A stretch of 64,000 nt of DNA. Origin: Strigamia acuminata (lineage: Eukaryota; Arthropoda; Chilopoda; Geophilomorpha; Linotaeniidae). Positions 1-12,350 of this stretch are shown here, in pieces. The DNA lies in contig CASHSZ010000100.1 in the NCBI GenBank assembly GCA_949358305.1, positions 1 through 64,000 on the forward strand, given 5' to 3'. Numbering within the stretch: the first letter of the stretch is position 1; the number at the start of each line of letters is the position of its first letter. The translations under genes and the position numbers were made by a program. The notes below the pieces were generated by a model, which searched no databases, had not been told where the DNA came from, and saw only the letters and a program-made list of their open reading frames with translations.

Positions 1-659
1 AACCCCTATGCTGTGTTCCAGTGAAATGTCGACACTAACTATCAAAAGGCCACCAGAACCGTACCTTAAGCACATGGCGGTCTAGCAACAGCTGAGAGAC
101 GCGAATGAAAGCAGAACCGATCCAAACTGACTTCCAAGGCCGTCCAAGGCATGACAAAAACGCCGGGACTTCCAACTCAGTACGGGAACCTTGCAGAGAA
201 GCCAAACGAGGCGTTTCCAAGCCGCTCTCATTCCCGCATGCGTACCCAAAGCGCTCAATGTCTGCACAACCACTACCGACGCCCTGCAGTGCTAGCCAAC
301 CCACGTTTCAGACGACCACTAAACACCCGGAACAACTAGCAAAGGTTAATTGCAATCAAAACAATACATAAAACTCTTACAAAACTAATATTTCTCTTAA
401 ACATACAGCTAAAAACCAATACTCAAAACAACCACAAGTGACTGACAACACCGCAAATGTCCACTACAGGTACAACCGACCACCCGATTACTACCGTGGA
501 CTACACGGAGCAAAACCGTCGGTCAACCAGGCCACTGGACACATCAGATATGTCTGCAAACTTGTGATCAACTACTAAAACCAAACTAAAAAGACCTTCT
601 ACTAATTTCAGGTGAAACGTGAGTCTCCTAATCTTTTTGTTGCGTTCTTGCTCGCAACA
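1..659 (-). repeat. 3' LTR of the non-coding element (partial)
   Basis: This matches the last 659 bp of the complete LTR at 6497-7682 at a constant offset of 7023. On the minus strand the LTR begins at 659 with TGTTGC. The remaining 527 bp or so lie upstream of the window. The small open frames inside occur identically in both LTR copies and look incidental. Confidence 0.92.
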
Positions 660-2963
660 TTGCTCCCAGCCAAAAAGGAAGCGAGCAGCCGCTCTGAAGT
701 AATCGCACGCAAAAAGGAAAGACCGAACATTCACCAAGCCTGTGTCTAATGGCAAACCCCAATCACGAAACAAAGAACCCCTTTTCCCAAACGAAAAATT
801 GAATTGACCTTTCTGTTAACAATCCCAAATACACGAACGAGAACGGGTCCCCTGAAACGAGAAGGCACCAAATAGACTGCAGAAGAATACAACTAAAATA
901 ACAATAACTTATCAGCAAAATCTCTAGACTAATAATTCACGCCTGTCTTACTGCACAAATAAACGGTAAAAGGAAATTCGCTCATGAGAGTAAATTCTGA
1001 ATAAGGTCGTCGAATTGAAATTAATCAACTGCAGTCACCTGAACTAAATTCTAATAACACTCCGAACGCGAACACCGTACGCCGTCTACAAAGCAACTCG
1101 AAACTGACGCTACTCGCACGTTAACTGAGAAAAACCTTGCCTACTTCTATCGACTAATTAACTAAAGCAAAAAAAATCTCGTACTTAACCTAAGCTTTTT
1201 AACAAATCAAAACCTATCTCTGGAAAAATCAAAACGAGAATTATTTCCAAAGAAATCTAAGAAGGCACGGCCTTTTTACTTAAAAGAAAGAATTCCTAGT
1301 AGCTACAGACTGGGCGAAATTTACAAACACAGCTCCAACCGGAATAACGACCCGACCTAGGTTTTAACTCTACAATAAGAAGGGCTTAATTCTACAGTTC
1401 GCTAATGGAGGCTAAGTTCACCCTTATTTCTAACGCCACAACTAAAGCACGAAAACGTACGCCGCTCAAATCCCCAAAACGAGGAAACTGTTACCCGACT
1501 AACGAGACCAAACGAAATAGGAATTCGAACCCAAAGTAAAAATCCGCCCCTTACTAACAACGTGTGCTTAATTCTCTCATGGCACTCGTACGGAAGCCGA
1601 CATGAACGTTCTTGCCACTCAACATATCCTTACAAAGGCCTAAACCGAACAAAAACGACTCCAAAACTCACCATGACCTGAACAAAGCGCAAGTGAACGT
1701 TTCCCTACTGCAACATGTCTCTCTCTTTTGCAAACGAAAATTCGAAAAGGGAAACTTTTAACCCTAAATAAATTGCAGCAAACACTTTTTTTTTTTACCC
1801 ACTAGAATAGTAATCCAACCGAAAAACAATTGAATTTCTAAGAAGAATGACGAAAAACTGAAAACCTCAGCCAAACTTCTGTCTATCTGAATGCAGAATT
1901 AATTTCTCTTTGCTTAGCCCTTCCCATAACACATGCAAAAACTGTATCCACGGCTACCGCCATTTTGCTTCAGATAGAGTGCCGCAGACAAACTCAACCG
2001 CCAGACACTCCACTTTACTCATTCTGGATGGTCACTCTGGACAACAATAAATTAAAGCAACTCGGGGCCCTTGAATCTTAACCAAGTTCCGCAGTATGCA
2101 GATGAAAAGCTATTTTCTAAATTAATAACGCTAAAACTTGCTCTGTCTTTTTTCTAACAAGGGACCCTGCCTCCAACGCATTCAACTAGAGAAGAGAATC
2201 GCGCAACGAAGCGGCGAGGACTAGACAATCTCAACTCGCGCGGGAAGGAGAAGAAACTTATAAAGAAAAACGCTTAAATTCACTTCTGTAAAACCACTAA
2301 TACCTTTTAACTTGAATAAATTATTCACGCTAACATTAAAGAAAGAACAATCCCCGATAAGCAATTGCATTACTCTCACTTCAAGGGATCGTCTTGTTGA
2401 GAAGTCCACCCAACTATGTGGAACTCCCAAGCTAAACTCACTTAATTCCTAAGCTGGGCGTCCTAAATTTCTAACAAAGAGTCCCTCTCTCTCTCCTCTC
2501 ATAACTTATTACTAAGTCAACTCGTACGGATCTGCTCCCTGATGGGAATGCTTTGATAACCCCTGCAACTATTCTAGCTACCTGTTACAATACCTAATTT
2601 AAGATCAAGACGAAAACGTGTCTAGTAAAATTATGCCCATTCTTTTCCGTACTCAAAGGAGAACTTGCATCTCAATCCATCGAGTTCAGCCGAAAAAACT
2701 CATGCTACAAAGCAACTAATGTACCGAATCTTAGTCCCTAAAAACCGAAAATGCGCTGACCAGTACGTGACAAACGTCATTAACCCACGAACCCGAATAT
2801 CTAACTATGGACCTCCTCAGCGGGATCAAGAGGACTTCGGTGGGCGACCCCCTGGCGTGCACTCCAGTGGGTCAACCAGACCAAAGTCCTGACACGCGGC
2901 CACCACACAATAACTTAACCTCCCGTCTTCCATTTTATATATCCTTATATTTCCTCCCGGGCG

Positions 2964-3001
2964 AAAAAAAAAAAAAAAAAAATAGAGAGCGGGGGGGGGG
3001 G
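2964..3001. repeat. Homopolymer pair: A19 then G11
   Basis: A run of 19 A (2964-2982), eight mixed bases and then a run of 11 G (2991-3001) lie inside the non-coding element. Both runs are prone to length error in sequencing and to replication slippage. Confidence 0.9.
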
Positions 3002-4323
3002 CTTGCCTCACATGTCTTATACTGAACTAACGACTAATACTATCAAGAAAGAAACAGATTTATGACGCTTGTCCGGTCTGAGATCAACTTAAAAAGAGCT
3101 AAATTAAACACGTTTTAAATTAAAAGTCAACCTGTTGGAAATTTGATCCAGAATAGACCGGACTACCAAATAACCTATCCCCTTTGACAAATTCAACACA
3201 ACTAGACTTCTTCTAAAACACGTAAGCGTCTGTATATCTAAGCAAAATCTTCCAATATCAACACTCGTCTACGATTCTAAAACAGCTGACAGTAGACGAA
3301 TGAACTTTGTCTATTTCTATAACGACAGACTAAACCAAGTAACTAACGTGACATGCAGCATCACCGGACATCCTCACGTTCTAAGATCAGTTGAGATCCA
3401 CAATCCCCAACTCCAACCATACTCTGGGCTAAAGAGGGAAAAGCGTCGCAAGCGACCCAATCACGCTTAGACTACCGGCCAATTGCTGGCATGACGACGA
3501 AAATAGCTTGGAGTTATACTTCGGAGACCCGCACTTATTCTTACTTGAGAGAGAGAGAGCTGTCCCAACGAAATCTCAATTCTAAAGACAAGGGAACAGC
3601 CCGCAGGCTGTTTCTTATCGCCTAATATAAGAACGCCTGTGACAAGTCAAATTACTGACCTCTCTAAACTTGGTGAGACATGGTCTCGGCTTCTAATTTT
3701 GGAGGGAATACCTTTGGTCACCTCTCCCCACTTTTTAATCAAAGGTGGGCACTGAAAAAAAACCAATGATTCTAATTCTCAATTTCTGTTTTGCAACGAG
3801 AACTGAGCTCCCTTAACTTTCTTGTGCTCTTCATGCCCCCAGCTAACCTCAACCCCCCAACTAAACGTCTCGACACTGCTTAGGTCGGAACGTGCTCAAA
3901 CAAGGGGTTGCCTTTTCTTCCTAACTGCAGCTCAAGAAAAAGTCGTGTAACTGTGGCTGCTTTTTCGCCTTCCTAAATTGGAAGGTGACTTCACTTGTTG
4001 GTGCGAGTCCAAAACGCTTCTAGCTCTAGTTCGTAAATCGTGCGCTCGCTTGCAAACCAACAAACTAAACTGTGCCTACTCCTTCAGCATCTCAAACTGT
4101 AGGAAAATGGCAATGAACAACGATGAGCGCATTTAAGCCCCTATACGTTGTCTTCTCACTACTGCTAGCGTCAAGCTGCAGTTTGCCTCGGAATGCCCTA
4201 TGGTCCAGAGAGGACAGGACATGACTATGACCATGCTTTTCAGATCATGGGTCTTGAAGCTCCTGACACTAGCATTCTATGCATGCGAATTGTCATGGAC
4301 AACTGGCATCTCTATATTTGAGT

Positions 4324-4405
4324 TTGATGGACCAACGGTTAACCAACTAAACTTTCTTCTACTCTAATTCTTGGGCTTGATGGACCAACGGTTAACCAAC
4401 TAAAC
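4324..4405. repeat. Direct repeat, 29 bp twice
   Basis: A 29-bp word containing GGACCAACGGTTAACCAAC appears at 4324-4352 and again at 4377-4405, 53 bp apart. It lies inside the non-coding element and contains the palindrome GTTAAC. Confidence 0.85.
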
Positions 4406-4589
4406 CTTTCTCTCACATGGATGTAATTCAGCGGGACTTTTGGTCGCTCACTGACCTCACGTTTTTTTTTCTGGTGAGACTTTAATAAGTAAATGGGTCT
4501 CAACTCAATTCTTACTTATTATTTGCTAATTTTCTGTCCTACGCGATTCTTGTAACGAAAACTCATTTGCTTAAATTGTGGGACTACTA

Positions 4590-4840
4590 TGGGTCTATTG
4601 CGGAAGATCCCCTAGAACCGATAAACTGTGTGGTCTATTTCGGAAGACCAGCCTAGAACCCTATAGAATTTGTGGTTTATTTGGGAAAACCAACCTAAAA
4701 CCTCTTAACCTATGTGATTTATCAGGGAAAACCACCTAAAACTGCGAAGAATATATGATTTATCGAGTAAAACCACCTAAAACCTGTAAAGCTGTGTGAT
4801 TTATCGGGGAAAACCAACCTAAAACCCGTCTAGAATTCTC
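4590..4840. repeat. Six tandem units of about 42 bp
   Basis: Six diverged units follow one another. Each contains a form of TGATTTATC...GGGAAAACCA followed by CCTAAAACC. The first two units are GC-richer (GGTCTATT..CGGAAGA); the last four are more alike. This is a minisatellite inside the non-coding element. Unit edges are approximate. Confidence 0.8.
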
Positions 4841-5040
4841 TGTGACCATCCGCAGAAGGTCCATCTAACTAGAAAACACATAAAACAGTCTGAAAGGAGA
4901 CTGATTGCTACCTTTCCGCCTTCTCTAATTAAACAGCTAGTGTGGCTTGCGCTATCTCAACCCACGCACGGGTTCTTCTAAAATCGTCACACACTAAAAC
5001 TTGCTTAAGCTGCTAAATGAAGCGGAAATCCCCCAAAACT

Positions 5041-5300
5041 GAATCAAATCATTTCTACATGAGGACAGCTCACTGCAAGGCTGGCGGACAAACTCAGTGG
5101 CCAATTGAGGCGAGATCCCTCGCCTCCACTCTCCCACACAACCCGAATAGCAGACTGAGTGTATAAAAGGAGAAGGGGCGACCACTCTTCTGCAAAAATC
5201 AAAGACAAGCAGAAGAGCGCGGGACCTCTTTCCAGCAAGCCTCAAACCCGGCGGCCAAGCAGCCGTCCGAAAACCTCGCAGTTCACAATAGAACCGACCT
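5041..5300. repeat. Diverged duplication, copy 1
   Basis: This segment aligns collinearly with 5789-6030. Shared landmarks, in order, are ACAGCTCACTG, GGCGG, CCCAACCCGAA or CACAACCCGAA, AGCAG, CGACCACT, GAAGCGCGGGAC or GAGCGCGGGAC, and CTCGCAGTTCACA. The copies differ at many positions, so the duplication is older than the insertion of this element copy. A TATAAAAGG word is present at 5162 on the plus strand, opposite to the element's sense. Confidence 0.7.
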
Positions 5301-5788
5301 CATGAACTAAATCAACTATTAAAGCTAGGAGCACTCTAAAAAATTGCAAGCCAGCAATCATGACTGGGGTGAAGTGACCAGGCGCTGCCAACCTTTCAAA
5401 AAATGCCAAAAACTAAATTATTTCGAAAATTCATTAGTTTGGCTCTGACTAAACTTGTATGAGCAAGGGAAAACTTACTCTCAGGTCGCTTTCACTCAAG
5501 ACACTGAGTCTGCTCACACAGTCAACACACCTGGACAAGACTTCCCAGTCTTTCCCATCCAAAAAAATTCTTAATCCTAACAAATTCCTTCTTCTTAAAC
5601 TAACATAAGCCAAGGAAAACGATTTCTTAATTCTTTTCTTCAGGAACTTGGCTTGAATCTTTGCTGCAGAGTCAAACGACCACCGTCCAGCTCTTTAGGC
5701 TTGTCTTAGCGGACACCGTGACGTGTCCTTGCTGACTGGCGCTCTTTCTTTCACAAATAGAAAGACTACTCTATAAATTATCGTTTTT

Positions 5789-6030
5789 CAAGTGAACAGC
5801 TCACTGAGAGGCGGGCGGTCAAGCACTGTGTTCACAGAGGCGCAGTTCCTCGCTCTCACTCCTTTACCCAACCCGAAAAGCAGGTAGAATACTAAAAACG
5901 AAGAGAGAAACGACCACTTTCCTGCGACAATTCAACTCAAGCAAGGAAGCGCGGGACTGTTCTCAACAACCTCAAGACATTGGTCAGTGCCGACCGACCC
6001 AACTCGCAGTTCACATCAAGAACTGACACC
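5789..6030. repeat. Diverged duplication, copy 2
   Basis: This is the partner of 5041-5300, with the same ordered landmarks and many substitutions and small gaps. No reading frame is conserved between the two copies, so the shared part is probably not coding. Confidence 0.7.
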
Positions 6031-6462
6031 AAACGAAACTAAATCTACTCTTATTTGCTAACAATTATATTCAAAACGAATAATAAACTCTTAAATATTA
6101 ACAAATATAAACTTAAATGAAAATTTAACAACAAAAATCTTCATATCAGGACCATTGCGTTGTGTATCTGTGCCTTGATGAGTACGAAACCAACTTGGCG
6201 TCGTCTGCTCCAACCTTTCCTAGGCGAGCACGCGCGCGTCTTTCGCCTACTCTTCTGCACCATCCTGTGGTTGCGGAATTGCAGCTCCCGTTGCTCTCTT
6301 TGCAATGCAGTGGAGACAATCCTCGTTGCTTTCCTCTCCCATCTTGAAGAAGACCGCTTGGCTCCATCAATGCACACGGAAACTCGCAAAATGGCGACGC
6401 ACGTGATGTTTTATTTCGAGCAAACTCGCCTTTTTTCCAAATCTGCTCATCTCGGCAATTTT

Positions 6463-6489
6463 CAGGTTCGAATCCTGGTCACGGCACCA
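6463..6489 (-). other. Primer-binding site, tRNA-His type
   Basis: Read on the plus strand, these 27 bases look like the 3' end of a tRNA: a T-stem, the loop TTCGAAT, the closing stem, the acceptor strand TCACGGC and then ACCA. From known animal tRNA-His genes (recalled, not searched) this is the tRNA-His 3' end. The minus strand therefore carries the complementary primer site, starting TGGTGCCGTGACC, seven bases after the LTR end. No 5' half of a tRNA lies upstream, so this is not a tRNA gene. The match is longer than the usual 18 bases. Confidence 0.88.
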
Positions 6490-6496
6490 AAAACGA

Positions 6497-7682
6497 TGTT
6501 GCCAGCAATCTCTGTGATCGTGGTGGCTGACAAACATTCGATATATATGAGACAGATGCAAAATGCCGTTTTTCTAGGCCTAAATCTATGCATCGTCCTG
6601 TAGTGTTTAACTCTCTCCTTTTTTCCTGACCTGGTCGTGGGTTCTATTTCTCCCAGTCTCAGGGCTGCTTGGCTCATCATTTGGAGTAAGTAATCCCAGG
6701 AGAAAATGGTAGAACAACAAGACATCGTTTATTTTAAAGGAGGAAAAAAAGAACTTAAATGGCTACGCATCTTGACAACAACTTCGCCTTGCAACCGTGA
6801 ACAATGGCGCAAGGCAAACTTAAATATAACAAACAATTACTTGTAAATAAAGGCTAACAGTAAATAAAGACAAAAGAACAATGTTGAGCTTAAACCCAAT
6901 ACCTCCAAAGAGGGCACTACATGTCTCAAACTTAACCCTTAACAACCAAGTAATAACACGTAATAAAAGCTTAGTATAAACATCTATCATTGGCATAAAA
7001 TACACAAGTTATTAAATACTATCAACCCCTATGCTGTGTTCCAGTGAAATGTCGACACTAACTATCAAAAGGCCACCAGAACCGTACCTTAAGCACATGG
7101 CGGTCTAGCAACAGCTGAGAGACGCGAATGAAAGCAGAACCGATCCAAACTGACTTCCAAGGCCGTCCAAGGCATGACAAAAACGCCGGGACTTCCAACT
7201 CAGTACGGGAACCTTGCAGAGAAGCCAAACGAGGCGTTTCCAAGCCGCTCTCATTCCCGCATGCGTACCCAAAGCGCTCAATGTCTGCACAACCACTACC
7301 GACGCCCTGCAGTGCTAGCCAACCCACGTTTCAGACGACCACTAAACACCCGGAACAACTAGCAAAGGTTAATTGCAATCAAAACAATACATAAAACTCT
7401 TACAAAACTAATATTTCTCTTAAACATACAGCTAAAAACCAATACTCAAAACAACCACAAGTGACTGACAACACCGCAAATGTCCACTACAGGTACAACC
7501 GACCACCCGATTACTACCGTGGACTACACGGAGCAAAACCGTCGGTCAACCAGGCCACTGGACACATCAGATATGTCTGCAAACTTGTGATCAACTACTA
7601 AAACCAAACTAAAAAGACCTTCTACTAATTTCAGGTGAAACGTGAGTCTCCTAATCTTTTTGTTGCGTTCTTGCTCGCAACA
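6497..7682 (-). repeat. 5' LTR of the non-coding element (complete)
   Basis: The LTR is 1186 bp with inverted ends TGTTGC...GCAACA. On the element's sense (minus) strand it starts at 7682 and ends at 6497, followed by a 7-base spacer and the primer site. An AATAAA polyadenylation word lies on the minus strand at 6728-6733, about 230 bp before the LTR end, as expected in the R region. The flank at 7683 is satellite DNA. Confidence 0.9.
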
Positions 7683-10600
7683 ACTTAGCACAAACACCAC
7701 AAGACCAATGTCTCTGAATGTTTAGAAATAGTGTTTAAACCTTAGTAGAAGGCTCCAATGTAAGTTTTAGAAACATCCAACCGATGATTTGGGCGAATAG
7801 ACTTTTGATCTCATCACAGTTGACTTAGCACAAACACCACAAGACCAATGTCTCTGAATGTTCAGAAATAGTGTTTAAACCTTAGTAGAAGGCTCCAATG
7901 TAAGTTTTAGAAACATTCAACCGATGATTTGGGAGAATAGACTTTTGATCTCATCACAGTTGACTTAGCACAAACACCACAAAACCAATGTCTCTGAATG
8001 TTCAGAAATAGTGTTTAAACCTTAGTAGAAGGCTCCAATGTAAGTTTTAGAAACATCCAACCGATGATTTGGGCGAATAGACTTTTGATCTCATCACAGT
8101 TGACTTAGCACAAACACCACAAGACCAATGTCTCTGAATGTTCAGAAATAGTGTTTAAACCTTAGTAGAAGGCTCCAATGTAAGTTTTAGAAACATTCAA
8201 CCGATGATTTGGGAGAATAGACTTTTGATCTCATCACAGTTGACTTAGCACAAACACCACAAAACCAATGTCTCTGAATGTTCAGAAATAGTGTTTAAAC
8301 CTTAGTAGAAGGCTCCAATGTAAGTTTTAGAAACATCCAACCAATGATTTGGGAGAATAGACTTTTGATCTCATCACAGTTGACTTAGCACAAACACCAC
8401 AAGACCAATGTCTCTGAATGTTCAGAAATAGTGTTTAAACCTTAGTAGAAGGCTCCAATGTAAGTTTTAGAAACATCCAACCAATGATTTGGGAGAATAG
8501 ACTTTGATCTCATCACAGTTGACTTAGCACAAACACCACAAGACCAATGTCTCTGAATGTTCAGAAATAGTGTTTAAACCTTAGTAGAAGCCTTCAATGT
8601 AAGTTTTAGAAACATCCAACCAATGATTTGGGAGAATAAACTTTTGATCTCATCACAGTTGACTTAGCACAAACACCACAAGTCCAATGTCTCTGAATGT
8701 TTAGAAATAGTGTTTAAACCTTAGTAGAAGCCTTCAATATAAGTTTTAGCAACACCCAAGCAATAAATTTTGAAAAAAAAATTTTGAGCTTATTTCACAT
8801 TGCAGTTGACTTAGCACAAACACCACAAGACCAATGTCTCTGAATGTTCAGAAATAGTGTTTAAACCTTAGTAGAAGGCTCCAATGTAAGTTTTAGAAAC
8901 ATCCAACCAATGATTTGGGAGAATAGACTTTTGATCTCATCACAGTTGACTTAGCACAAACACCACAAGTCCAATGTCTCTGAATGTTTAGAAATAGTGT
9001 TTAAACCTTAGTAGAAGCCTTCAATATAAGTTTTAGCAACACCCAAGCAATAAATTTTGAAAAAAAAATTTTGAGCTTATTTCACATCGCAGTTGACTTA
9101 GCACAAACACCACAAGACCAATGTCTCTGAATGTTCAGAAATAGTGTTTAAACCTTAGTAGAAGGCTCCAATGTAAGTTTTAGAAACATCCAACCGATGA
9201 TTTGGGCGAATAGACTTTTGATCTCATCACAGTTGACTTAGCACAAACACCACAAGACCAATGTCTCTGAATGTTCAGAAATAGTGTTTAAACCTTAGTA
9301 GAAGGCTCCAATGTAAGTTTTAGAAACATTCAACCGATGATTTGGGAGAATAGACTTTTGATCTCATCACAGTTGACTTAGCACAAACACCACAAAACCA
9401 ATGTCTCTGAATGTTCAGAAATAGTGTTTAAACCTTAGTAGAAGGCTCCAATGTAAGTTTTAGAAACATCCAACCAATGATTTGGGAGAATAGACTTTTG
9501 ATCTCATCACAGTTGACTTAGCACAAACACCACAAGACCAATGTCTCTGAATGTTCAGAAATAGTGTTTAAACCTTAGTAGAAGGCTCCAATGTAAGTTT
9601 TAGAAACATCCAACCAATGATTTGGGAGAATAGACTTTTGATCTCATCACAGTTGACTTAGCACAAACACCACAAGACCAATGTCTCTGAACGTTCAGAA
9701 ATAGTGTTTAAACCTTAGTAGCAGGCTCCAATGTAAGTTTTAGAAACATCCAACCAATGATTTGGGAGAATAAACTTTTGATCTCATCACAGTTGACTTA
9801 GCACAAACACCACAAGACCAATGTCTCTGAATGTTCAGAAATAGTGTTTAAACCTTAGTAGAAGCCTTCAATATAAGTTTTAGCAACACCCAAGCAATAA
9901 ATTTTGAAAAAAAAATTTTGAGCTTATTTCACATCGCAGTTGACTTAGCACAAACACCACAAGACAAATGTCTCTGAATGTTCAGAAATAGTGTTTAAAC
10001 CTTAGTAGAAGGCTCCAATGTAAGTTTTAGAAACATCCAACCGATGATTTGGGCGAATAGACTTTTGATCTCATCACAGTTGACTTAGCACAAACACCAC
10101 AAGACCAATGTCTCTGAATGTTCAGAAATAGTGTTTAAACCTTAGTAGAAGGCTCCAATGTAAGTTTTAGAAACATTCAACCGATGATTTGGGAGAATAG
10201 ACTTTTGATCTCATCACAGTTGACTTAGCACAAACACCACAAGACCAATGTCTCTGAATGTTCAGAAATAGTGTTTAAACCTTAGTAGAAGCCTTCAATA
10301 TAAGTTTTAGCAACACCCAAGCATTAAATTTTGAAAAAAAAATTTTGAGCTCATTTCACATCGCAGTTGACTTAGCACAAACACCACAAGACCAATGTCT
10401 CTGAATGTTCCGAAATAGTGTTTAAACCTTAGTAGAAGGCTCCAATGTAAGTTTTAGAAACATCCAACCAATGATTTGGGAGAATAGACTTTTGATCTCA
10501 TCACAGTTGACTTAGCACAAACACCACAAGTCCAATGTCTCTGAATGTTTAGAAATAGTGTTTAAACCTTAGTAGAAGCCTTCAATATAAGTTTTAGCAA

Positions 10601-12210
10601 CACCCAAGCAATAAATTTTGAAAAAAAAATTTTGAGCTTATTTCACATCGCAGTTGACTTAGCACAAACACCACAAGACCAATGTCTCTGAATGTTCAGA
10701 AATAGTGTTTAAACTTTAGTAGAAGGCTCCAATGTAAGTTTTAGAAACATCCAACCAATGATTTGGGAGAATAGACTTTTGATCTCATCACAGTTGACTT
10801 AGCACAAACACCACAAGTCCAATGTCTCTGAATGTTTAGAAATAGTGTTTAAACCTTAGTAGAAGCCTTCAATATAAGTTTTAGCAACACCCAAGCAATA
10901 AATTTTGAAAAAAAAATTTTGAGCTTATTTCACATCGCAGTTGACTTAGCACAAACACCACAAGACCAATGTCTCTGAATGTTTAGAAATAGTGTTTAAA
11001 CCTTAGTAGAAGGCTCCAATGTAAGTTTTAGAAACATCCAACCGATGATTTGGGCGAATAGACTTTTGATCTCATCACAGTTGACTTAGCACAAACACCA
11101 CAAGACCAATGTCTCTGAATGTTCAGAAATAGTGTTTAAACCTTAGTAGAAGGCTCCAATGTAAGTTTTAGAAACATTCAACCGATGATTTGGGAGAATA
11201 GACTTTTGATCTCATCACAGTTGACTTAGCACAAACACCACAAAACCAATGTCTCTGAATGTTCAGAAATAGTGTTTAAACCTTAGTAGAAGGCTCCAAT
11301 GTAAGTTTTAGAAACATCCAACCGATGATTTGGGCGAATAGACTTTTGATCTCATCACAGTTGACTTAGCACAAACACCACAAGACCAATGTCTCTGAAT
11401 GTTCAGAAATAGTGTTTAAACCTTAGTAGAAGGCTCCAATGTAAGTTTTAGAAACATTCAACCGATGATTTGGGAGAATAGACTTTTGATCTCATCACAG
11501 TTGACTTAGCACAAACACCACAAAACCAATGTCTCTGAATGTTCAGAAATAGTGTTTAAACCTTAGTAGAAGGCTCCAATGTAAGTTTTAGAAACATCCA
11601 ACCAATGATTTGGGAGAATAGACTTTTGATCTCATCACAGTTGACTTAGCACAAACACCACAAGACCAATGTCTCTGAACGTTCAGAAATAGTGTTTAAA
11701 CCTTAGTAGCAGGCTCCAATGTAAGTTTTAGAAACATCCAACCAATGATTTGGGAGAATAAACTTTTGATCTCATCACAGTTGACTTAGCACAAACACCA
11801 CAAGACCAATGTCTCTGAATGTTCAGAAATAGTGTTTAAACCTTAGTAGAAGCCTTCAATATAAGTTTTAGCAACACCCAAGCAATAAATTTTGAAAAAA
11901 AAATTTTGAGCTTATTTCACATCGCAGTTGACTTAGCACAAACACCACAAGACAAATGTCTCTGAATGTTCAGAAATAGTGTTTAAACCTTAGTAGAAGG
12001 CTCCAATGTAAGTTTTAGAAACATCCAACCGATGATTTGGGCGAATAGACTTTTGATCTCATCACAGTTGACTTAGCACAAACACCACAAGACCAATGTC
12101 TCTGAATGTTCAGAAATAGTGTTTAAACCTTAGTAGAAGGCTCCAATGTAAGTTTTAGAAACATTCAACCGATGATTTGGGAGAATAGACTTTTGATCTC
12201 ATCACAGTTG

Positions 12211-12350
12211 ACTTAGCACAAACACCACAAGACCAATGTCTCTGAATGTTCAGAAATAGTGTTTAAACCTTAGTAGAAGCCTTCAATATAAGTTTTAGAA
12301 ACATTCAACCGATGATTTGGGAGAATAGACTTTTGATCTCATCACAGTTG
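12211..12350. repeat. Chimeric satellite monomer
   Basis: This 140-bp monomer has the type B signature in its middle (GCCTTCAATATAAG) but type A2 sequence after it (AAACATTCAACCGATG). It marks the left edge of the 4962-bp-offset duplication. The corresponding monomer at 17173-17312 is an ordinary A2. Confidence 0.85.

Larger units (their letters stand above)
660..6462 (-). other. Interior of the non-coding element; no gene seen
   Basis: I see no credible gene in this 5.8-kb stretch on either strand. The plus strand is rich in A and C, so the element's own sense strand is rich in T and G. A more GC-rich segment lies at about 6141-6440, next to the primer site. It has short overlapping minus-strand frames (82 and 74 codons) that match no domain I recognise and could be a gag remnant. 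Short simple runs include (GA)n near 3545 and a CT-rich tract near 2485. Directly upstream of the 3' LTR (660-690, minus strand) there is only a short purine run, GGGAG, rather than a clear polypurine tract. Confidence 0.7.
1..7682 (-). mobile_element. Non-coding LTR retrotransposon (LARD-like), truncated by window edge
   Basis: Positions 1-659 are repeated, with no difference seen by eye, at 7024-7682. These are the two LTRs of one element. The element reads on the minus strand because a tRNA-complementary primer site lies next to the right-hand LTR on that strand. The right LTR is complete (6497-7682, 1186 bp) and has inverted ends TGTTGC and GCAACA. The left one is cut by the window start, and the full element would be about 8.2 kb. 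The 5.8-kb interior has no open frame longer than about 150 codons and no gag, protease, reverse transcriptase or integrase motif. Long LTRs with a long non-coding interior fit the LARD class (large retrotransposon derivatives), which move using enzymes from other elements. The right flank is satellite DNA. The target duplication cannot be checked because the left flank is missing. Confidence 0.88.

Noticed and set aside
6463-6489. A tRNA-His gene or pseudogene on the plus strand
   Set aside because: Only the T-arm and acceptor 3' end are present, including an encoded CCA, and no 5' half or anticodon arm lies upstream. Its place next to the LTR end makes it a primer-binding site on the minus strand.
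6160-6603. A 147-codon plus-strand frame
   Set aside because: It crosses the primer site and the LTR edge on the antisense strand of the element and shows no domain.
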